Assembly: GCF_001425025.1 (NCBI RefSeq)
Contig: NZ_LMDE01000014.1
Span: forward strand, 62,001 to 126,000
Reading direction: 5' to 3'
Length of the DNA stretch: 64,000 nucleotides
Source of the DNA: Nocardioides sp. Root122
Lineage (GTDB): Bacteria; Actinomycetota; Actinomycetes; Propionibacteriales; Nocardioidaceae
Positions 18,105-26,811 of the stretch are shown here, one piece after another. The notes below the pieces were generated by a model, which saw nothing but the letters and a program-made list of their open reading frames with translations, was not told where the DNA came from and did not search any database. How positions within the stretch are numbered: position 1 is the stretch's first letter; each line of letters opens with the position of its first letter. Position numbers and translations under genes: made by a program.

Positions 18105-18577
18105 TTCCGCAGCTCCAGGATCGTCTTGCCGACCCGCACCTGCACGCCGAGCCCGATGGTGGTGGGCTGGGTGATCCGGACCGGGCCGACGTAGGTGCCG
18201 TTGGTGGAGCCGAGGTCCTCGACGAACCACTCGTCGCCGCTGGCCGCGACGCGGGCGTGACGGGTCGAGACGTAGTCGTCGTCGAGCTTGATGGCGGCGT
18301 CGCTGCCGCGACCGATGAGGAGCGGGGCGTCGGCGAGCTCGGCACGGACGCCGGGGTTCTCCCCCTCGACCACCAGCAGGTGGGTCGGGGAGCCGCGGCG
18401 CGGCTTGCGAGCCTTGCCGCCCCCGCGACGCTCGGGGGCAGGTGCTGCACCGCGCGCGGTCTCGGGGACCCGGGCGCCGAACATGTCGGAGCGGATCACC
18501 GAGATCGCGGACAGCACGAAGATCCAGAGGATGGCCAGGAACGCCACCCGGATCAGGAAGAGGGTCAGCTCAGACAT
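18101..18577 (-). CDS. fhaB: FHA-domain protein FhaB (FipA-like)
   Basis: A 158-residue protein: N-terminal TM (residues 5-27), basic linker, then an FHA domain with LIGRGSDAAIKLDDDYVSTRHARV and LGSTNGTYV. These carry the Arg, Ser and Asn residues that contact phospho-Thr. In mycobacteria FhaB links kinase signalling to FtsZ and septal enzymes. Its ATG overlaps the fhaA stop by 8 bases (ATGTCTGA). Confidence 0.94.
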   Translation of the reverse strand: MSELTLFLIRVAFLAILWIFVLSAISVIRSDMFGARVPETARGAAPAPERRGGGKARKPRRGSPTHLLVVEGENPGVRAELADAPLLIGRGSDAAIKLDDDYVSTRHARVAASGDEWFVEDLGSTNGTYVGPVRITQPTTIGLGVQVRVGKTILELRK

Positions 18578-19286
18578 TCCAGCCCCCGGCCTCGTCGCGT
18601 CCGCCGTCGATGCGCACGGTCATCTCGGTGTGGCCGATCCGGATCAGCGACCCGTCGCGGAGCCGGGCGCGGGCCACCTTGGTGCCGTCGACCAGGATCC
18701 CGTTGGTCGAGCCGAGGTCGACCGCCTCGACGCCGTCGATGGAGACCTCGAGCTCGAGGTGGCGCCGGCTCACGCCGGGGTCGTTGATCCGCAGGTCCGC
18801 CTCGGTGCCGCGGCCGATGACCAGGCCGGGCGGGCGCAGCGGGTGGCGGGTGCCGTTGACCTCGAGCGTGGCGTGGGAGGAGCGCGTGCGGGTGCGCTGG
18901 TCGTTGTCGGTGACGCTGGCCTGCGCCTTGCTGCGGATCCGGAACCGCCCGGTGGTGAGGTCGTCGGCGGACTCGAACGCCACCGAGATCGGGCCCGTGA
19001 AGACGTAGCCCTGGGCGTCGGCGTGGTCCTGCAGCTGGTCGACGAGGTCCTGCTCCAGCGCGCGGCCGAGACCGACGATGCGGTCGAGGTCGGCGGGGCT
19101 CAGCTCGACGTGGAAGTCGTTGGGCACGAGGCGGCGCTGCCGGCTGAGGACCTGCGCGTTGTTGTCGCACTCGCGCTGGAGCGCCGCGGCGATCTCGACG
19201 GGCTGCACCGCGCTGCGGAAGGCGCGGGCGAAGGCGCCGGAGATGAGCTGCTCGAGCCGCTGCTCGAAGCGCTGCAGGGCGTTCAC
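18570..19286 (-). CDS. fhaA: FHA-domain protein FhaA with DUF3662 domain
   Basis: A 238-residue soluble protein, first gene of the kinase/wall operon. The N-terminal DUF3662 domain (about 1-120; begins MNALQRFEQRLEQLI) is followed by a short linker and an FHA domain with VIGRGTEADLRINDPGVSRRHLEL and LGSTNGILVDG. Mycobacterial FhaA is about twice as long because of a Pro/Gly-rich linker that is nearly missing here. It binds phosphorylated partners such as the flippase MviN. GTG 19286 was chosen because GGAGAGGAGGC precedes it. Confidence 0.94.
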   Translation of the reverse strand: MNALQRFEQRLEQLISGAFARAFRSAVQPVEIAAALQRECDNNAQVLSRQRRLVPNDFHVELSPADLDRIVGLGRALEQDLVDQLQDHADAQGYVFTGPISVAFESADDLTTGRFRIRSKAQASVTDNDQRTRTRSSHATLEVNGTRHPLRPPGLVIGRGTEADLRINDPGVSRRHLELEVSIDGVEAVDLGSTNGILVDGTKVARARLRDGSLIRIGHTEMTVRIDGGRDEAGGWNV

Positions 19287-19532
19287 ACAGGCCTCCTCTC
19301 CTCGCGTTGGTGGACGCATCGTTGTGGTGGTCGTCGCGGTGGGCAGGCACGATCGACCGCCCGGCCGGTGCCAGCGAGCGTACCGGCCGGTCGGCCCCGC
19401 GCCACGCTGCCGCCCCGCCGGAAGGATCATCACCCCCTCTGGAGGGTGACGGCCCGCGAACCCGCACCGCGTGGGGGCGGCCGGGCGATTGGGAGTGCGC
19501 GCGAGCCGTGGGGTAGCCTGAGCCCGCTTCAA

Positions 19533-19619
19533 GCGCGAGTGGCGGAATAGGCAGACGCGCACGGTTCAGGTCCGTGTGTCCGAAAGGACGTGGGGGTTCA
19601 ACTCCCCCCTCGCGCACCA
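19533..19619 (+). tRNA. tRNA-Leu (CAG)
   Basis: A class II tRNA with a long variable arm (TGTCCGAAAGGACGT). Acceptor GCGCGAG pairs with CTCGCGC. Anticodon stem CACGG/CCGTG encloses loop TTCAGGT, giving CAG. The T arm is GGGGG-TTCAACT-CCCCC. CCA is encoded at 19617-19619. Confidence 0.96.
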
Positions 19620-19626
19620 CACCACG

Positions 19627-19653
19627 AAGGCCCCGGACATCGTCCGGGGCCTT
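19627..19653. terminator. Strong terminator after tRNA-Leu
   Basis: AAGGCCCCGGAC (19627-19638) pairs perfectly with GTCCGGGGCCTT (19642-19653) around loop ATC, followed by CGTCGTT. It can stop the tRNA transcript on the plus strand and the convergent glucoamylase gene on the minus strand. Confidence 0.85.
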
Positions 19654-19666
19654 CGTCGTTCCTCGC

Positions 19667-21859
19667 TCAGTCCCGGTAGCGGTCGGCCACGAGGTCCTGC
19701 TGGTCGACGGGTGATCCGCGCTCGATCGTCCAGGCGAGCCGCACCAGGCCGGCGTGCGACCAGGTGAGCGGGGTGGCGGCCCGCGTCCCCTCACCGGCGG
19801 GGCAGCAGGCCGCACCCGTGGGAGCGCGTCCGTCCCACACCTGCTCGGAGATCATGTCCCCCGCGCCGGCGGCGGCCGCCATGGTCGCGAGGTACGCCGC
19901 CGCGTCCTGCCCGGCCGTCACGGCGTACTCGCCCCGCTCGCCGGTGAGCAGCGGCCAGCCGCGACCGAGCGTCGTGCCGGTGTCGTCCTCGGTGATGTCC
20001 CACTGGTCGCCGTCGCGCGTCTCGCCGTAGCCGTCGAAGCTGAACCGGTGCCAGAACGGGCCGTTCGGGGTGTCGACGCGCAGCTCGGAGTCCACCACCG
20101 GCAGCGTCGAGAGCACGTCGGCGTCGTCGGCGGGGAGCAGGCCGAGGCGCACCAGGTCGAGGAAGCTCGGGTCGACGACCCGGCGCTGGTCGACCGCGGA
20201 CGGGCCGCCGTCGCCGATGCCGTACTCGGTGCCGGTGTCGGGGCGACCGTTCTTGGTCAGCCGGAGGAAGTACGGGCTGTCGCTCAGCGGGCCGGTGGAC
20301 GTGACGGTCCACCGCTTCACCCGCGCCTGCCACCGGTCGGCGAGCCGCAGCCAGCGCCGGGCCGAGGCCCGGTCACCGTTCTTCCGGGCCAGGTCGGCCG
20401 CGCACACCAGGCCGGCGACCTGCGCCGCGATCGTGCTGGGGGAGTAGCCGGACTGGTTCTCCCAGCGCTCCTGCGGTGAGTACGGCGCCCGGCGTCCGGT
20501 CTCCTCGTCGCGGAACCCGGCGAGGAAGTCGGCGGCCTTCTTCACCCCGCGGTAGGTGCGCGGGCCGTCGCGGCCGACGAGGTGCGCCAGGACGATCGGC
20601 AGCGCCACCTCGTCGAGCTGGAGCTCCGACCAGACCGGCGTGCCCCCGACATCGGAGTTCTGCGGGAACGAGCCGTCTGGCAGCTGCTGGACGTCGAAGA
20701 GCCAGTCGACGGTGCGACGGGCCGCGGCGCGGTCGCCCATCGCCCAGAGCGCGGTCCCGAACTGGTAGGAGTCGCGCGACCACACGAGGTGGTAGGCGCC
20801 GGAGGGCGAGGAGAGGTCCTTCACCTCGTCGCCCCACACCCACGGCGCGGAGGGGGACGCGACGAGCGCACCGGGGTTGAGCTTGTCCTCGGCGGCGGCC
20901 AGCACGAGGGCGGAGGCGAGGTACTGCCGGCGCACCGCCGCGGCGCTGTCCGGCACGCGCCTGAGCGTGCGCAGGTAGCGGTGCCAGCCACGGTCGTAGC
21001 GCGCAGCCGCCGTCCGGGCGCCGGCGCGGGCGGTCGTCGTCGCGGTGCGCACGGCACCGCGCCCGGCGTCGCCGAAGCCCAGCACCACGGTGGCGCGCTG
21101 GTCGCCCGGCAGGCCGGTGACGCCACGGACGCGGCCGGCCTGGACGACGTTGCCCGGCCCGGCCACGCGTCGACCGGGTGTCAGCCGGTGGTCGTCGTCC
21201 AGGTCGGCCCAGGCGTCGTCGCGGCCGAGGATCCCGGTGCTCGTGCGGTCGAACCGCGGCCGCGAGACCAGCGCCGAGGCGACCCGGTCGGAGCCGTCCG
21301 TGGCCACGAGGGCGTTGCCCATCGATCGGCCGGAGTCGTCCATGCCGGAGTTGGCGAGGGCGGGGTCGTGGACGGCGTAGAGCTGGTAGCGGCCGCCGTC
21401 GAGCGACTCCAGCCGCACCCGGACCACCAGGGCGTCGCGAGCCGGGTCGGTGACGTACTCCTGGGTGAGGCGGTACTTGCCGGACGCCGCCGTCGCGACC
21501 TGCTGGAACCGCAGGCTGCGCTCGTCGGGGCGCGTGGTGACGACCTCCATGTCCTCGGACGCGCGGTCGGTGAAGGTGCGCCCGTCGGTCACGACCAGCT
21601 CGAGCACGCGGGTGCTCGGCGTGGAGAGGTCGGGGTAGAAGACCTCGCTGACGCGGCCGTCCTGGAGGGTGAACCACACGTTGCTCCGGCGGGTGCGCGC
21701 CGTGCCGAACCCGGCCTTGTCCGCCTCGGTCCACGTGCTCTTCGTGCCGCGCGGCGGCGCGACGCGCTCCGCCGCCGCGGCCGACGCAGGAGGTGGTGCT
21801 GCGAAGGCCGTGGCCACCAGGCCGAGGACGATCGGACCGACGAGCGTGCGCAGTGCCAT
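19667..21859 (-). CDS. Secreted GH15 glucoamylase / glucodextranase-like enzyme
   Basis: A 730-residue protein with a signal peptide (LVGPIVLGLVATAFAAPPPASAA). Residues ~40-290 match the beta-sandwich N domain seen in bacterial glucoamylase and glucodextranase (RRSNVWFTLQDGRVSEVFYPDL). The (alpha/alpha)6 catalytic domain follows, with LVWSRDSYQFGTALW, DGSFPQNSDVGGTPVW, LQLDEVALPIVLA and FDGYGE blocks. GH15 enzymes release glucose from the non-reducing ends of alpha-glucans. The choice between alpha-1,4 and alpha-1,6 substrates cannot be made here. A GGAGGCCCCCC stretch precedes ATG 21859. Monocistronic by appearance. Confidence 0.9.
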   Translation of the reverse strand: MALRTLVGPIVLGLVATAFAAPPPASAAAAERVAPPRGTKSTWTEADKAGFGTARTRRSNVWFTLQDGRVSEVFYPDLSTPSTRVLELVVTDGRTFTDRASEDMEVVTTRPDERSLRFQQVATAASGKYRLTQEYVTDPARDALVVRVRLESLDGGRYQLYAVHDPALANSGMDDSGRSMGNALVATDGSDRVASALVSRPRFDRTSTGILGRDDAWADLDDDHRLTPGRRVAGPGNVVQAGRVRGVTGLPGDQRATVVLGFGDAGRGAVRTATTTARAGARTAAARYDRGWHRYLRTLRRVPDSAAAVRRQYLASALVLAAAEDKLNPGALVASPSAPWVWGDEVKDLSSPSGAYHLVWSRDSYQFGTALWAMGDRAAARRTVDWLFDVQQLPDGSFPQNSDVGGTPVWSELQLDEVALPIVLAHLVGRDGPRTYRGVKKAADFLAGFRDEETGRRAPYSPQERWENQSGYSPSTIAAQVAGLVCAADLARKNGDRASARRWLRLADRWQARVKRWTVTSTGPLSDSPYFLRLTKNGRPDTGTEYGIGDGGPSAVDQRRVVDPSFLDLVRLGLLPADDADVLSTLPVVDSELRVDTPNGPFWHRFSFDGYGETRDGDQWDITEDDTGTTLGRGWPLLTGERGEYAVTAGQDAAAYLATMAAAAGAGDMISEQVWDGRAPTGAACCPAGEGTRAATPLTWSHAGLVRLAWTIERGSPVDQQDLVADRYRD

Positions 21860-21968
21860 GGGGGGCCTCCCGGGATCGACTCATCCCGTCGTACTCCCGT
21901 GCGGTGCCGAGCAGCCACACCCCCGCGGGTGCCCGTACGACGGCCGCCACGCATCCAGACTGGGTCCC

Positions 21969-22277
21969 ATGACCGCGCCGACCGAGTCCTCCAGCGACGA
22001 CGAGAGGTGGCTGGTGGTCGACGGGCGGCGCTGGCGGCGCACCGACCCGGCGATCCCGGACGACGCACTGGAGCGGCTGAAGTCGCACCTGGGTCGCGGC
22101 AGGTCCGGCGTACGCACGGCGGGCTCGGAGGCCGAGCTGGCGGCCACCCGGCACCGGACCCGGCTGGCGAAGGTCGGGCTGGGGGAGCGAGGCGCGCCGT
22201 GGTGGGAGCAGACCGACGCCGAGCGGCGGCAGCGCTGGGAGTCGGCCCTCGTCGAGCTCGATGCATTGGACGAGTAG
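21969..22277 (+). CDS. Small conserved hypothetical protein (WEQT motif family)
   Basis: A 102-residue charged cytosolic protein, probably all helical, with DGRRWRRTDPAIPDDALERL near the start and AKVGLGERGAPWWEQT near residue 75. Similar actinobacterial proteins are often labelled 'biopolymer transporter Tol', a label with no visible support, because there is no TM or Tol domain. The start ATG 21969 has a CAGACT box 7 nt upstream, consistent with a leaderless transcript. Divergent from the glucoamylase gene. Confidence 0.72.
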   Translation: MTAPTESSSDDERWLVVDGRRWRRTDPAIPDDALERLKSHLGRGRSGVRTAGSEAELAATRHRTRLAKVGLGERGAPWWEQTDAERRQRWESALVELDALDE

Positions 22278-22343
22278 GCGTCGCGCGCAGACTTCGAGGG
22301 ACCGCTGGGGGCACGGGTGATCCGTGGGGCGATACTGCGCGAC

Positions 22344-22955
22344 GTGATCGAGGAGCAGCACGAGCAAGCACCGCAGCCCAGCGCCGCGGGCCTCGCCGAG
22401 CCGATGCGGTCGCGCTGGAGCGCGAGCGTGTACGACGACCGACACCGCCTCACCGACACGGAGGTCGAGACCCTGCTTCGCGCCGCGCAGTGGGCGCCGA
22501 GCGCCGGCAACAGCCAGCCGTGGTTGTTCTTCGTCTGCGTGCCGGGCACCGCCAACCACGACCGGCTCGTCGCCACGCTGAGTCGCGGCAACTCCAGCTG
22601 GGTGCCGCGCGCGTCGGGCGTCTTCCTCACCGCCGCCCATGTGCACTCGGGCGAGGACGCCGATGCGCCGGCGTACAGCGACTACGCCCTCTACGACGTC
22701 GGTCAGGCCGCGGCTCACCTGACCCTCCAGGCCCGGTCGATGGGGCTGCACGCCCACCAGTTCGCCGGTTTCGACCACCACGTCCTCGCCGAGTCGCTTG
22801 GCGTACCGGCGACGCACCGGCTGCTCACCGGCATCGCGGTCGGCGTGGCGGGCGACCCGGGCGACGTCGACGAGCGCACCGCGGCGCGCGACCACCGCGA
22901 CCGGGAGCGCAGGCCGCTCGAGGAGTGGGTGCGGCACGGCCGCTACGAGGCCTGA
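22344..22955 (+). CDS. Nitroreductase-family FMN-dependent oxidoreductase
   Basis: A 203-residue protein. RSRWSASVYDDRHRL followed by LLRAAQWAPSAGNSQPWLFFV is the nitroreductase FMN-binding N-terminus, and GQAAAHLTLQARSMGLHAHQFAGFD is the C-terminal FMN block. Such enzymes reduce nitro groups, quinones or flavins with NAD(P)H; the substrate is not known. GTG 22344 is preferred over GTG 22317 because GATACT lies 7 nt before it, matching the leaderless pattern of the neighbours. Confidence 0.85.
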   Translation: MIEEQHEQAPQPSAAGLAEPMRSRWSASVYDDRHRLTDTEVETLLRAAQWAPSAGNSQPWLFFVCVPGTANHDRLVATLSRGNSSWVPRASGVFLTAAHVHSGEDADAPAYSDYALYDVGQAAAHLTLQARSMGLHAHQFAGFDHHVLAESLGVPATHRLLTGIAVGVAGDPGDVDERTAARDHRDRERRPLEEWVRHGRYEA

Positions 22956-23028
22956 TCCGGACCTGCGCCGCGGACCGTGGTCCGTGCCTACTCTGGTCAG
23001 GGAGCGAACGACGAGGGAGGGAGCCATC

Positions 23029-23454
23029 GTGAAGCACCTGGTGCTCGGACGTCGGCACCTGCCGATCTCATCGGCATGGCTGTTGCCGGTCATCCTCTCC
23101 GCGATCCTGCTGGTCCTGGTGTCGGCAGCGGCGGCGGCGGCCATCGAGACCCGGACCGTCGACGGCTTCTGGCGGGGCCTGTGGTGGTCGACCAGCCTGA
23201 TCACCACGGTCGGCTTCATCGGTGAGGCTCCCGAGACGACGGCGGGCGCCCTGCTCTCGGCACTCCTGATGATCGTCGGGTTCCTGACGCTGGCCTTGGT
23301 CAGCGCGTCCCTGGCCGCCCTCTTCGTGCGCGAGGAGGAGCTCCCGACGCGCGAGGAGGAGTCGTCGAGGGAACACGAGGTCCTCGACGCGCTCGAACGG
23401 TTCGAGCGTCGTCTCGACGCGATCGAGGCGAGGCTGGGGCCGCCCGGGACCTGA
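23029..23454 (+). CDS. Two-TM ion-channel-like protein with C-terminal coiled coil
   Basis: A 141-residue protein from GTG 23029 with a GGGAGGGAG site upstream. TM1 (about 16-37), a pore-loop-like segment WWSTSLITTVGFIG and TM2 (about 72-97) match the Ion_trans_2 / KcsA-like layout. The potassium selectivity filter is normally TVGYG or TVGFG; here it reads TVGFIG, so the last filter Gly is displaced by Ile. The tail (100-141) is a charged heptad helix likely to oligomerise. It may conduct potassium poorly, or be a non-selective channel or sensor. Confidence 0.7.
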   Translation: MKHLVLGRRHLPISSAWLLPVILSAILLVLVSAAAAAAIETRTVDGFWRGLWWSTSLITTVGFIGEAPETTAGALLSALLMIVGFLTLALVSASLAALFVREEELPTREEESSREHEVLDALERFERRLDAIEARLGPPGT

Positions 23455-23586
23455 CGGGAGGGCACCCCGCCGTGACGGTTGCCCCGGACGGAGCCGACGT
23501 GGTCGCCGATTTCGTGGGCGGGTCAGCTCTGGTCGTCGTCCCCTGAGCCGGCCGGCGGTGCCGGACGGGCTGGCAGACTCGGGGGC

Positions 23587-24063
23587 ATGACCTCTCTCTC
23601 CGACTTCTCGGCGGCCGCGATCGACGGCACGGACACCGACCTGTCCCAGTACGACGGCAAGGTCGTCCTCGTCGTCAACACCGCCTCGCAGTGTGGCTTC
23701 ACCGGCCAGTACAAGGGCCTCCAGCAGCTCCAGGACACCTACGCGGACCAGGGCCTGGTCGTCCTCGGCTTCCCCTGCGACCAGTTCGGCGGCCAGGAGC
23801 CGGGCAACGAGTCCGAGATCGCCGAGTTCTGCGAGCGCAACTTCGGGGTGACGTTCCCGCTCTTCTCCAAGGTCGACGTCAACGGCAAGGACGCGCACCC
23901 GCTCTTCGCGTGGCTCAAGGACTCCAAGGGCGGCCTGCTCGGCGACAAGATCAAGTGGAACTTCACCAAGTTCCTGATCGGGCGCGACGGGCAGGTCATC
24001 GACCGCTACGCGCCCACCACGGAGCCGGAGAAGCTGAGCAACGACATCGAGAAGGCGCTGTGA
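23587..24063 (+). CDS. Glutathione peroxidase family protein (Cys type)
   Basis: A 158-residue thioredoxin-fold peroxidase. NTASQCGFTGQY carries the peroxidatic Cys36 where animal GPx has Sec. FPCDQFGGQEPG carries the second Cys region, and IKWNFTKFLIGRDG the conserved Trp/Asn. Bacterial members usually take electrons from thioredoxin rather than glutathione and reduce organic peroxides. Although the genome makes selenocysteine, this gene uses TGC. A CAGACT box 7 nt upstream suggests a leaderless start. It overlaps the next gene by 4 bases. Confidence 0.93.
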   Translation: MTSLSDFSAAAIDGTDTDLSQYDGKVVLVVNTASQCGFTGQYKGLQQLQDTYADQGLVVLGFPCDQFGGQEPGNESEIAEFCERNFGVTFPLFSKVDVNGKDAHPLFAWLKDSKGGLLGDKIKWNFTKFLIGRDGQVIDRYAPTTEPEKLSNDIEKAL

Positions 24064-25088
24064 CGAGGGCCGGTGCCCTCGTCGCGGCGGCTCTCGTCGC
24101 GGCACTGGCGCCGGCCACACCGGGAGCGGCGTCAGCGGCTCCGCTGGTCGAGGAAGGCGCTCCGGCGCCTGTCACGAGACCCCTCAGCCGAGTGGCCGAC
24201 ACCGTCGTCGGCACCGGCACGCCGGCCTCCTGCACGTCGCGTGCGGTGGTCCGGGCTGTCGCGAAGGGCGGTGTCGTCACCTTCGACTGCGGCCCGGGCC
24301 CGGTCACCATCGCGATGACGAGGACCGCCAAGGTGGTCAACACCTCCGCCCGTGTCGTGCTCGACGGGGGCGGGAAGGTCACCCTGAGCGGCCAGGGGCA
24401 GCGCCGCATCCTCTCCATGAACACCTGCGACCGGGCCCAGGTCTGGACGACCTCGCACTGCAACGACCAGGCCGAGCCGAGGCTCGTGGTGAAGCGGATG
24501 CGCTTCGTCGGCGGGAGCTCGGTGGGCGAGAGCACCGACGGCGGTGGCGGCGGCGCGCTCTTCGTCCGCGGCGGGCGGCTGAGGATCCTCGACTCCGTGT
24601 TCGCCGACAACCGGTGCGACCGCACCGGCCCCGACCTCGGCGGCGCTGCCGTGCGGGTCCTCGACCAGCACCGCGACCGTCCGGTCGTGGTCAAGCGCTC
24701 GACCTTCACCGGCGGGCGGTGCAGCAACGGCTCCGCGCTGAGCAGCATCGGGGTCTCGTGGCGCGTGGTCGACTCGACCTTCACGGACAACGCGGCCGTG
24801 GGCCGTGGTGCCAACCCCTCGCGGCCGGGCACACCCGGCGGCGGCTCGGGCGGCGCCATCTACATGGACGGCAACGACATCAACCTGGTCGTCGAGGGCT
24901 CGACGATGACCGGCAACCACGCCCGCGAGGGCGGCGGCGCGATCTTCTTCGTCTCCAACGACCGCACCGGCACGCTCACCATCCGCGGGTCGCGGCTCGA
25001 GGACAACCCGAGCGACGGCTTCGAGACCATCCCCGGGATCTTCTTCCTCGGCGCCAGCCGGACGGTCACCGACAGCGTCGTGCGGTGA
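24060..25088 (+). CDS. Secreted right-handed beta-helix (polymorphic-repeat) protein
   Basis: A 342-residue protein. GTG 24060 overlaps the peroxidase stop (GTGA). The signal peptide is TRAGALVAAALVAALAPATPGAASA. Directly after the likely cleavage site, PLVEEGAPAP is encoded by an inserted palindromic repeat. The body has Chlam_PMP/pectate-lyase-like coils (GGGGGALFV, STFTGGRCSNGS, GGGSGGAIYMDG, STMTGNHAREGGGAIFF). Four Cys could form disulfides. The fold suggests a cell-surface or secreted binding protein or carbohydrate-active protein; no catalytic set was recognised. Confidence 0.78.
   Translation: MTRAGALVAAALVAALAPATPGAASAAPLVEEGAPAPVTRPLSRVADTVVGTGTPASCTSRAVVRAVAKGGVVTFDCGPGPVTIAMTRTAKVVNTSARVVLDGGGKVTLSGQGQRRILSMNTCDRAQVWTTSHCNDQAEPRLVVKRMRFVGGSSVGESTDGGGGGALFVRGGRLRILDSVFADNRCDRTGPDLGGAAVRVLDQHRDRPVVVKRSTFTGGRCSNGSALSSIGVSWRVVDSTFTDNAAVGRGANPSRPGTPGGGSGGAIYMDGNDINLVVEGSTMTGNHAREGGGAIFFVSNDRTGTLTIRGSRLEDNPSDGFETIPGIFFLGASRTVTDSVVR
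24145..24189 (+). repeat. TGGTCGAGGA palindromic repeat inside a coding region
   Basis: TGGTCGAGGAAGGCGC, loop TCCG, GCGCCTGTCACGAGACCCC then TCAGCC. It is read through in frame as LVEEGAPAPVTRPLS near the N-terminus of the secreted beta-helix protein. Confidence 0.85.
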
Positions 25089-25091
25089 GGG

Positions 25092-25373
25092 TCAGTCCTT
25101 GACCAGGTCGGCGTACTCGGGGTGCTTGTCGATGTAGGCCGCGACGTAGGGGCACGACGGCACGACCGAGAGCCCGCGCGAGCGCGCGTCGTCGAGCGCC
25201 GAGCGGGCGAGCGTCCCGGCGTGGCCCTGGCCGGAGTACTGCTCGCCGACCTCGGTGTGGACCATCGTGATGACGTCGCCGTGGAGGCGGTAGTCGATGA
25301 AGCCGACGAGGTCGTCGCCGGAGGTCAGCTCGTAGCGGCTCCGGTCGGGGGCGTCGGCGAACTTTATGTCCAT
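25092..25373 (-). CDS. YjdJ-type GNAT-like N-acetyltransferase
   Basis: A 93-residue mini-GNAT. It has DDLVGFIDYRLHGDVITMVHTEV, then GQGHAGTLARSALDDARSRG, the acetyl-CoA pyrophosphate loop and helix, and a short end with VPSCPYVAAYIDKHPEYADLV, the signature of the N-acetyltransferase YjdJ group. The substrate is unknown. It is convergent with the beta-helix gene, with only 3 bases between the stops. Confidence 0.88.
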   Translation of the reverse strand: MDIKFADAPDRSRYELTSGDDLVGFIDYRLHGDVITMVHTEVGEQYSGQGHAGTLARSALDDARSRGLSVVPSCPYVAAYIDKHPEYADLVKD

Positions 25374-25434
25374 ATCGCAAACCTAGCCGGACATGACTTG
25401 CTGGTAACCCCAGCGGCGGGGGAAGGTCGTGGGC

Positions 25435-26811
25435 ATGGCAGCAACCGCGTCGTCGTACTCGATCACCATGCGGTTGTACACCGCTCCGGACCACGGCGTC
25501 GTCGGCGCCGTCGCGACCGCGATCGCCTCGCAGGGTGGTGTGGTGACCGCCATCGACGTCACCGAGTCGCGGCACGACCGCCTCGTCGTCGACGTCACCT
25601 GCTCGGCGGCCGACGCGGAGCACTCGCAGGACCTGGTCACCGCGGTCGACGGCGTGGACGGGGTCACCGTCCACAAGGTCAGCGACCGCACGTTCCTGCT
25701 CCACCTCGGCGGCAAGATCGAGGTCAGCTCCAAGGTGCCGCTGCGCACCCGCGACGACCTCTCGATGGCCTACACCCCGGGTGTCGGGCGCGTCTCCATG
25801 GCGATCCACGACAACCCCGAGGACGTCCGCAAGCTCACCATCAAGGGCAACTCGGTCGCCGTCGTCACCGACGGCTCCGCCGTGCTCGGGCTGGGCAACA
25901 TCGGGCCCGGTGCCGCGATGCCGGTGATGGAGGGCAAGGCGGCGCTGTTCAAGCGGTTCGCCGACATCGACGCGTGGCCGATCTGCCTGGCCAGCCAGGA
26001 CACCGACGAGATCGTCAAGGCGGTCGAGATGATCGCGCCCGGCTTCGGTGGCATCAACCTCGAGGACATCGCCGCCCCGCGCTGCTTCGAGATCGAGAAG
26101 CGGCTGCGCGAGTCGCTCGACATCCCGGTCTTCCACGACGACCAGCACGGCACCGCGATCGTCGTCCTGGCCGCGCTCACCAACGCGATGCGGTGCGTGG
26201 ACAAGTTGCTCACGGACGTACGCGTCGTGGTGTCCGGCGCGGGCGCGGCCGGCACCGCGATCGTCACCCTGCTGCTCGCTGCCGGCGCGCACGACGTCGT
26301 CGTGGTCGACCGTGAGGGCGCGTTGTCGGCCGACGACACCTCCCTGTCCGCGGCCCACGCTGAGCTCGCCGCCGCCACCAACCCGCGCCGGGTGACCGGT
26401 TCGTTGCAGGAGGTGCTCGCCGGGTCCGACGTCTTCATCGGCGTCTCCGCGCCCGGCATCCTCGACCACCAGTGGATCCCGACGATGGCCGAGAAGCCGG
26501 TCGTCTTCGCGCTCGCCAACCCCGACCCTGAGGTGGACCCGGCCGAGGCCGGCAAGTACGCCGCCGTGGTCGCCTCGGGCCGCTCCGACTACCCCAACCA
26601 GATCAACAACGTGCTCGCGTTCCCCGGCGTCTTCCGCGGCCTGCTCGACGCCGGCGCCTCGCACGTCACCACCGACATGCTGCTGCGCGCCGCCCAGGCC
26701 ATCGCCGACACGGTCAGCGAGGAGGAGCTGCACGCCGCCTTCATCATCCCGAGCGTCTTCCACACCGACGTCACCAAGCGGGTCGCCTCCGCCATCAGCG
26801 GGCTCGGTTGA
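25435..26811 (+). CDS. NAD-dependent malic enzyme with N-terminal ACT domain
   Basis: A 458-residue enzyme (oxidative decarboxylation of malate to pyruvate). Residues ~8-85 form an ACT-like regulatory domain. The malic domain has YTPGVGRVSMAI with its Tyr, KGNSVAVVTDGSAVLGLGNIGP with the general-base Lys, and FHDDQHGTAIVV with metal-binding Asp. The NAD domain has VSGAGAAGTA. ATG 25435 is preferred over GTG 25429 because GGGGGAAGG then stands about 8-9 bases upstream. Confidence 0.94.
   Translation: MAATASSYSITMRLYTAPDHGVVGAVATAIASQGGVVTAIDVTESRHDRLVVDVTCSAADAEHSQDLVTAVDGVDGVTVHKVSDRTFLLHLGGKIEVSSKVPLRTRDDLSMAYTPGVGRVSMAIHDNPEDVRKLTIKGNSVAVVTDGSAVLGLGNIGPGAAMPVMEGKAALFKRFADIDAWPICLASQDTDEIVKAVEMIAPGFGGINLEDIAAPRCFEIEKRLRESLDIPVFHDDQHGTAIVVLAALTNAMRCVDKLLTDVRVVVSGAGAAGTAIVTLLLAAGAHDVVVVDREGALSADDTSLSAAHAELAAATNPRRVTGSLQEVLAGSDVFIGVSAPGILDHQWIPTMAEKPVVFALANPDPEVDPAEAGKYAAVVASGRSDYPNQINNVLAFPGVFRGLLDAGASHVTTDMLLRAAQAIADTVSEEELHAAFIIPSVFHTDVTKRVASAISGLG

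Noticed and set aside
22317..22343. Upstream GTG as the nitroreductase start
   Set aside because: The GATACT box 7 nt before GTG 22344 and family N-termini favour the later start; the difference is 9 residues.
23587..24063. Glutathione peroxidase as a second selenoprotein
   Set aside because: The active-site codon is TGC (Cys36) and no in-frame TGA is present.
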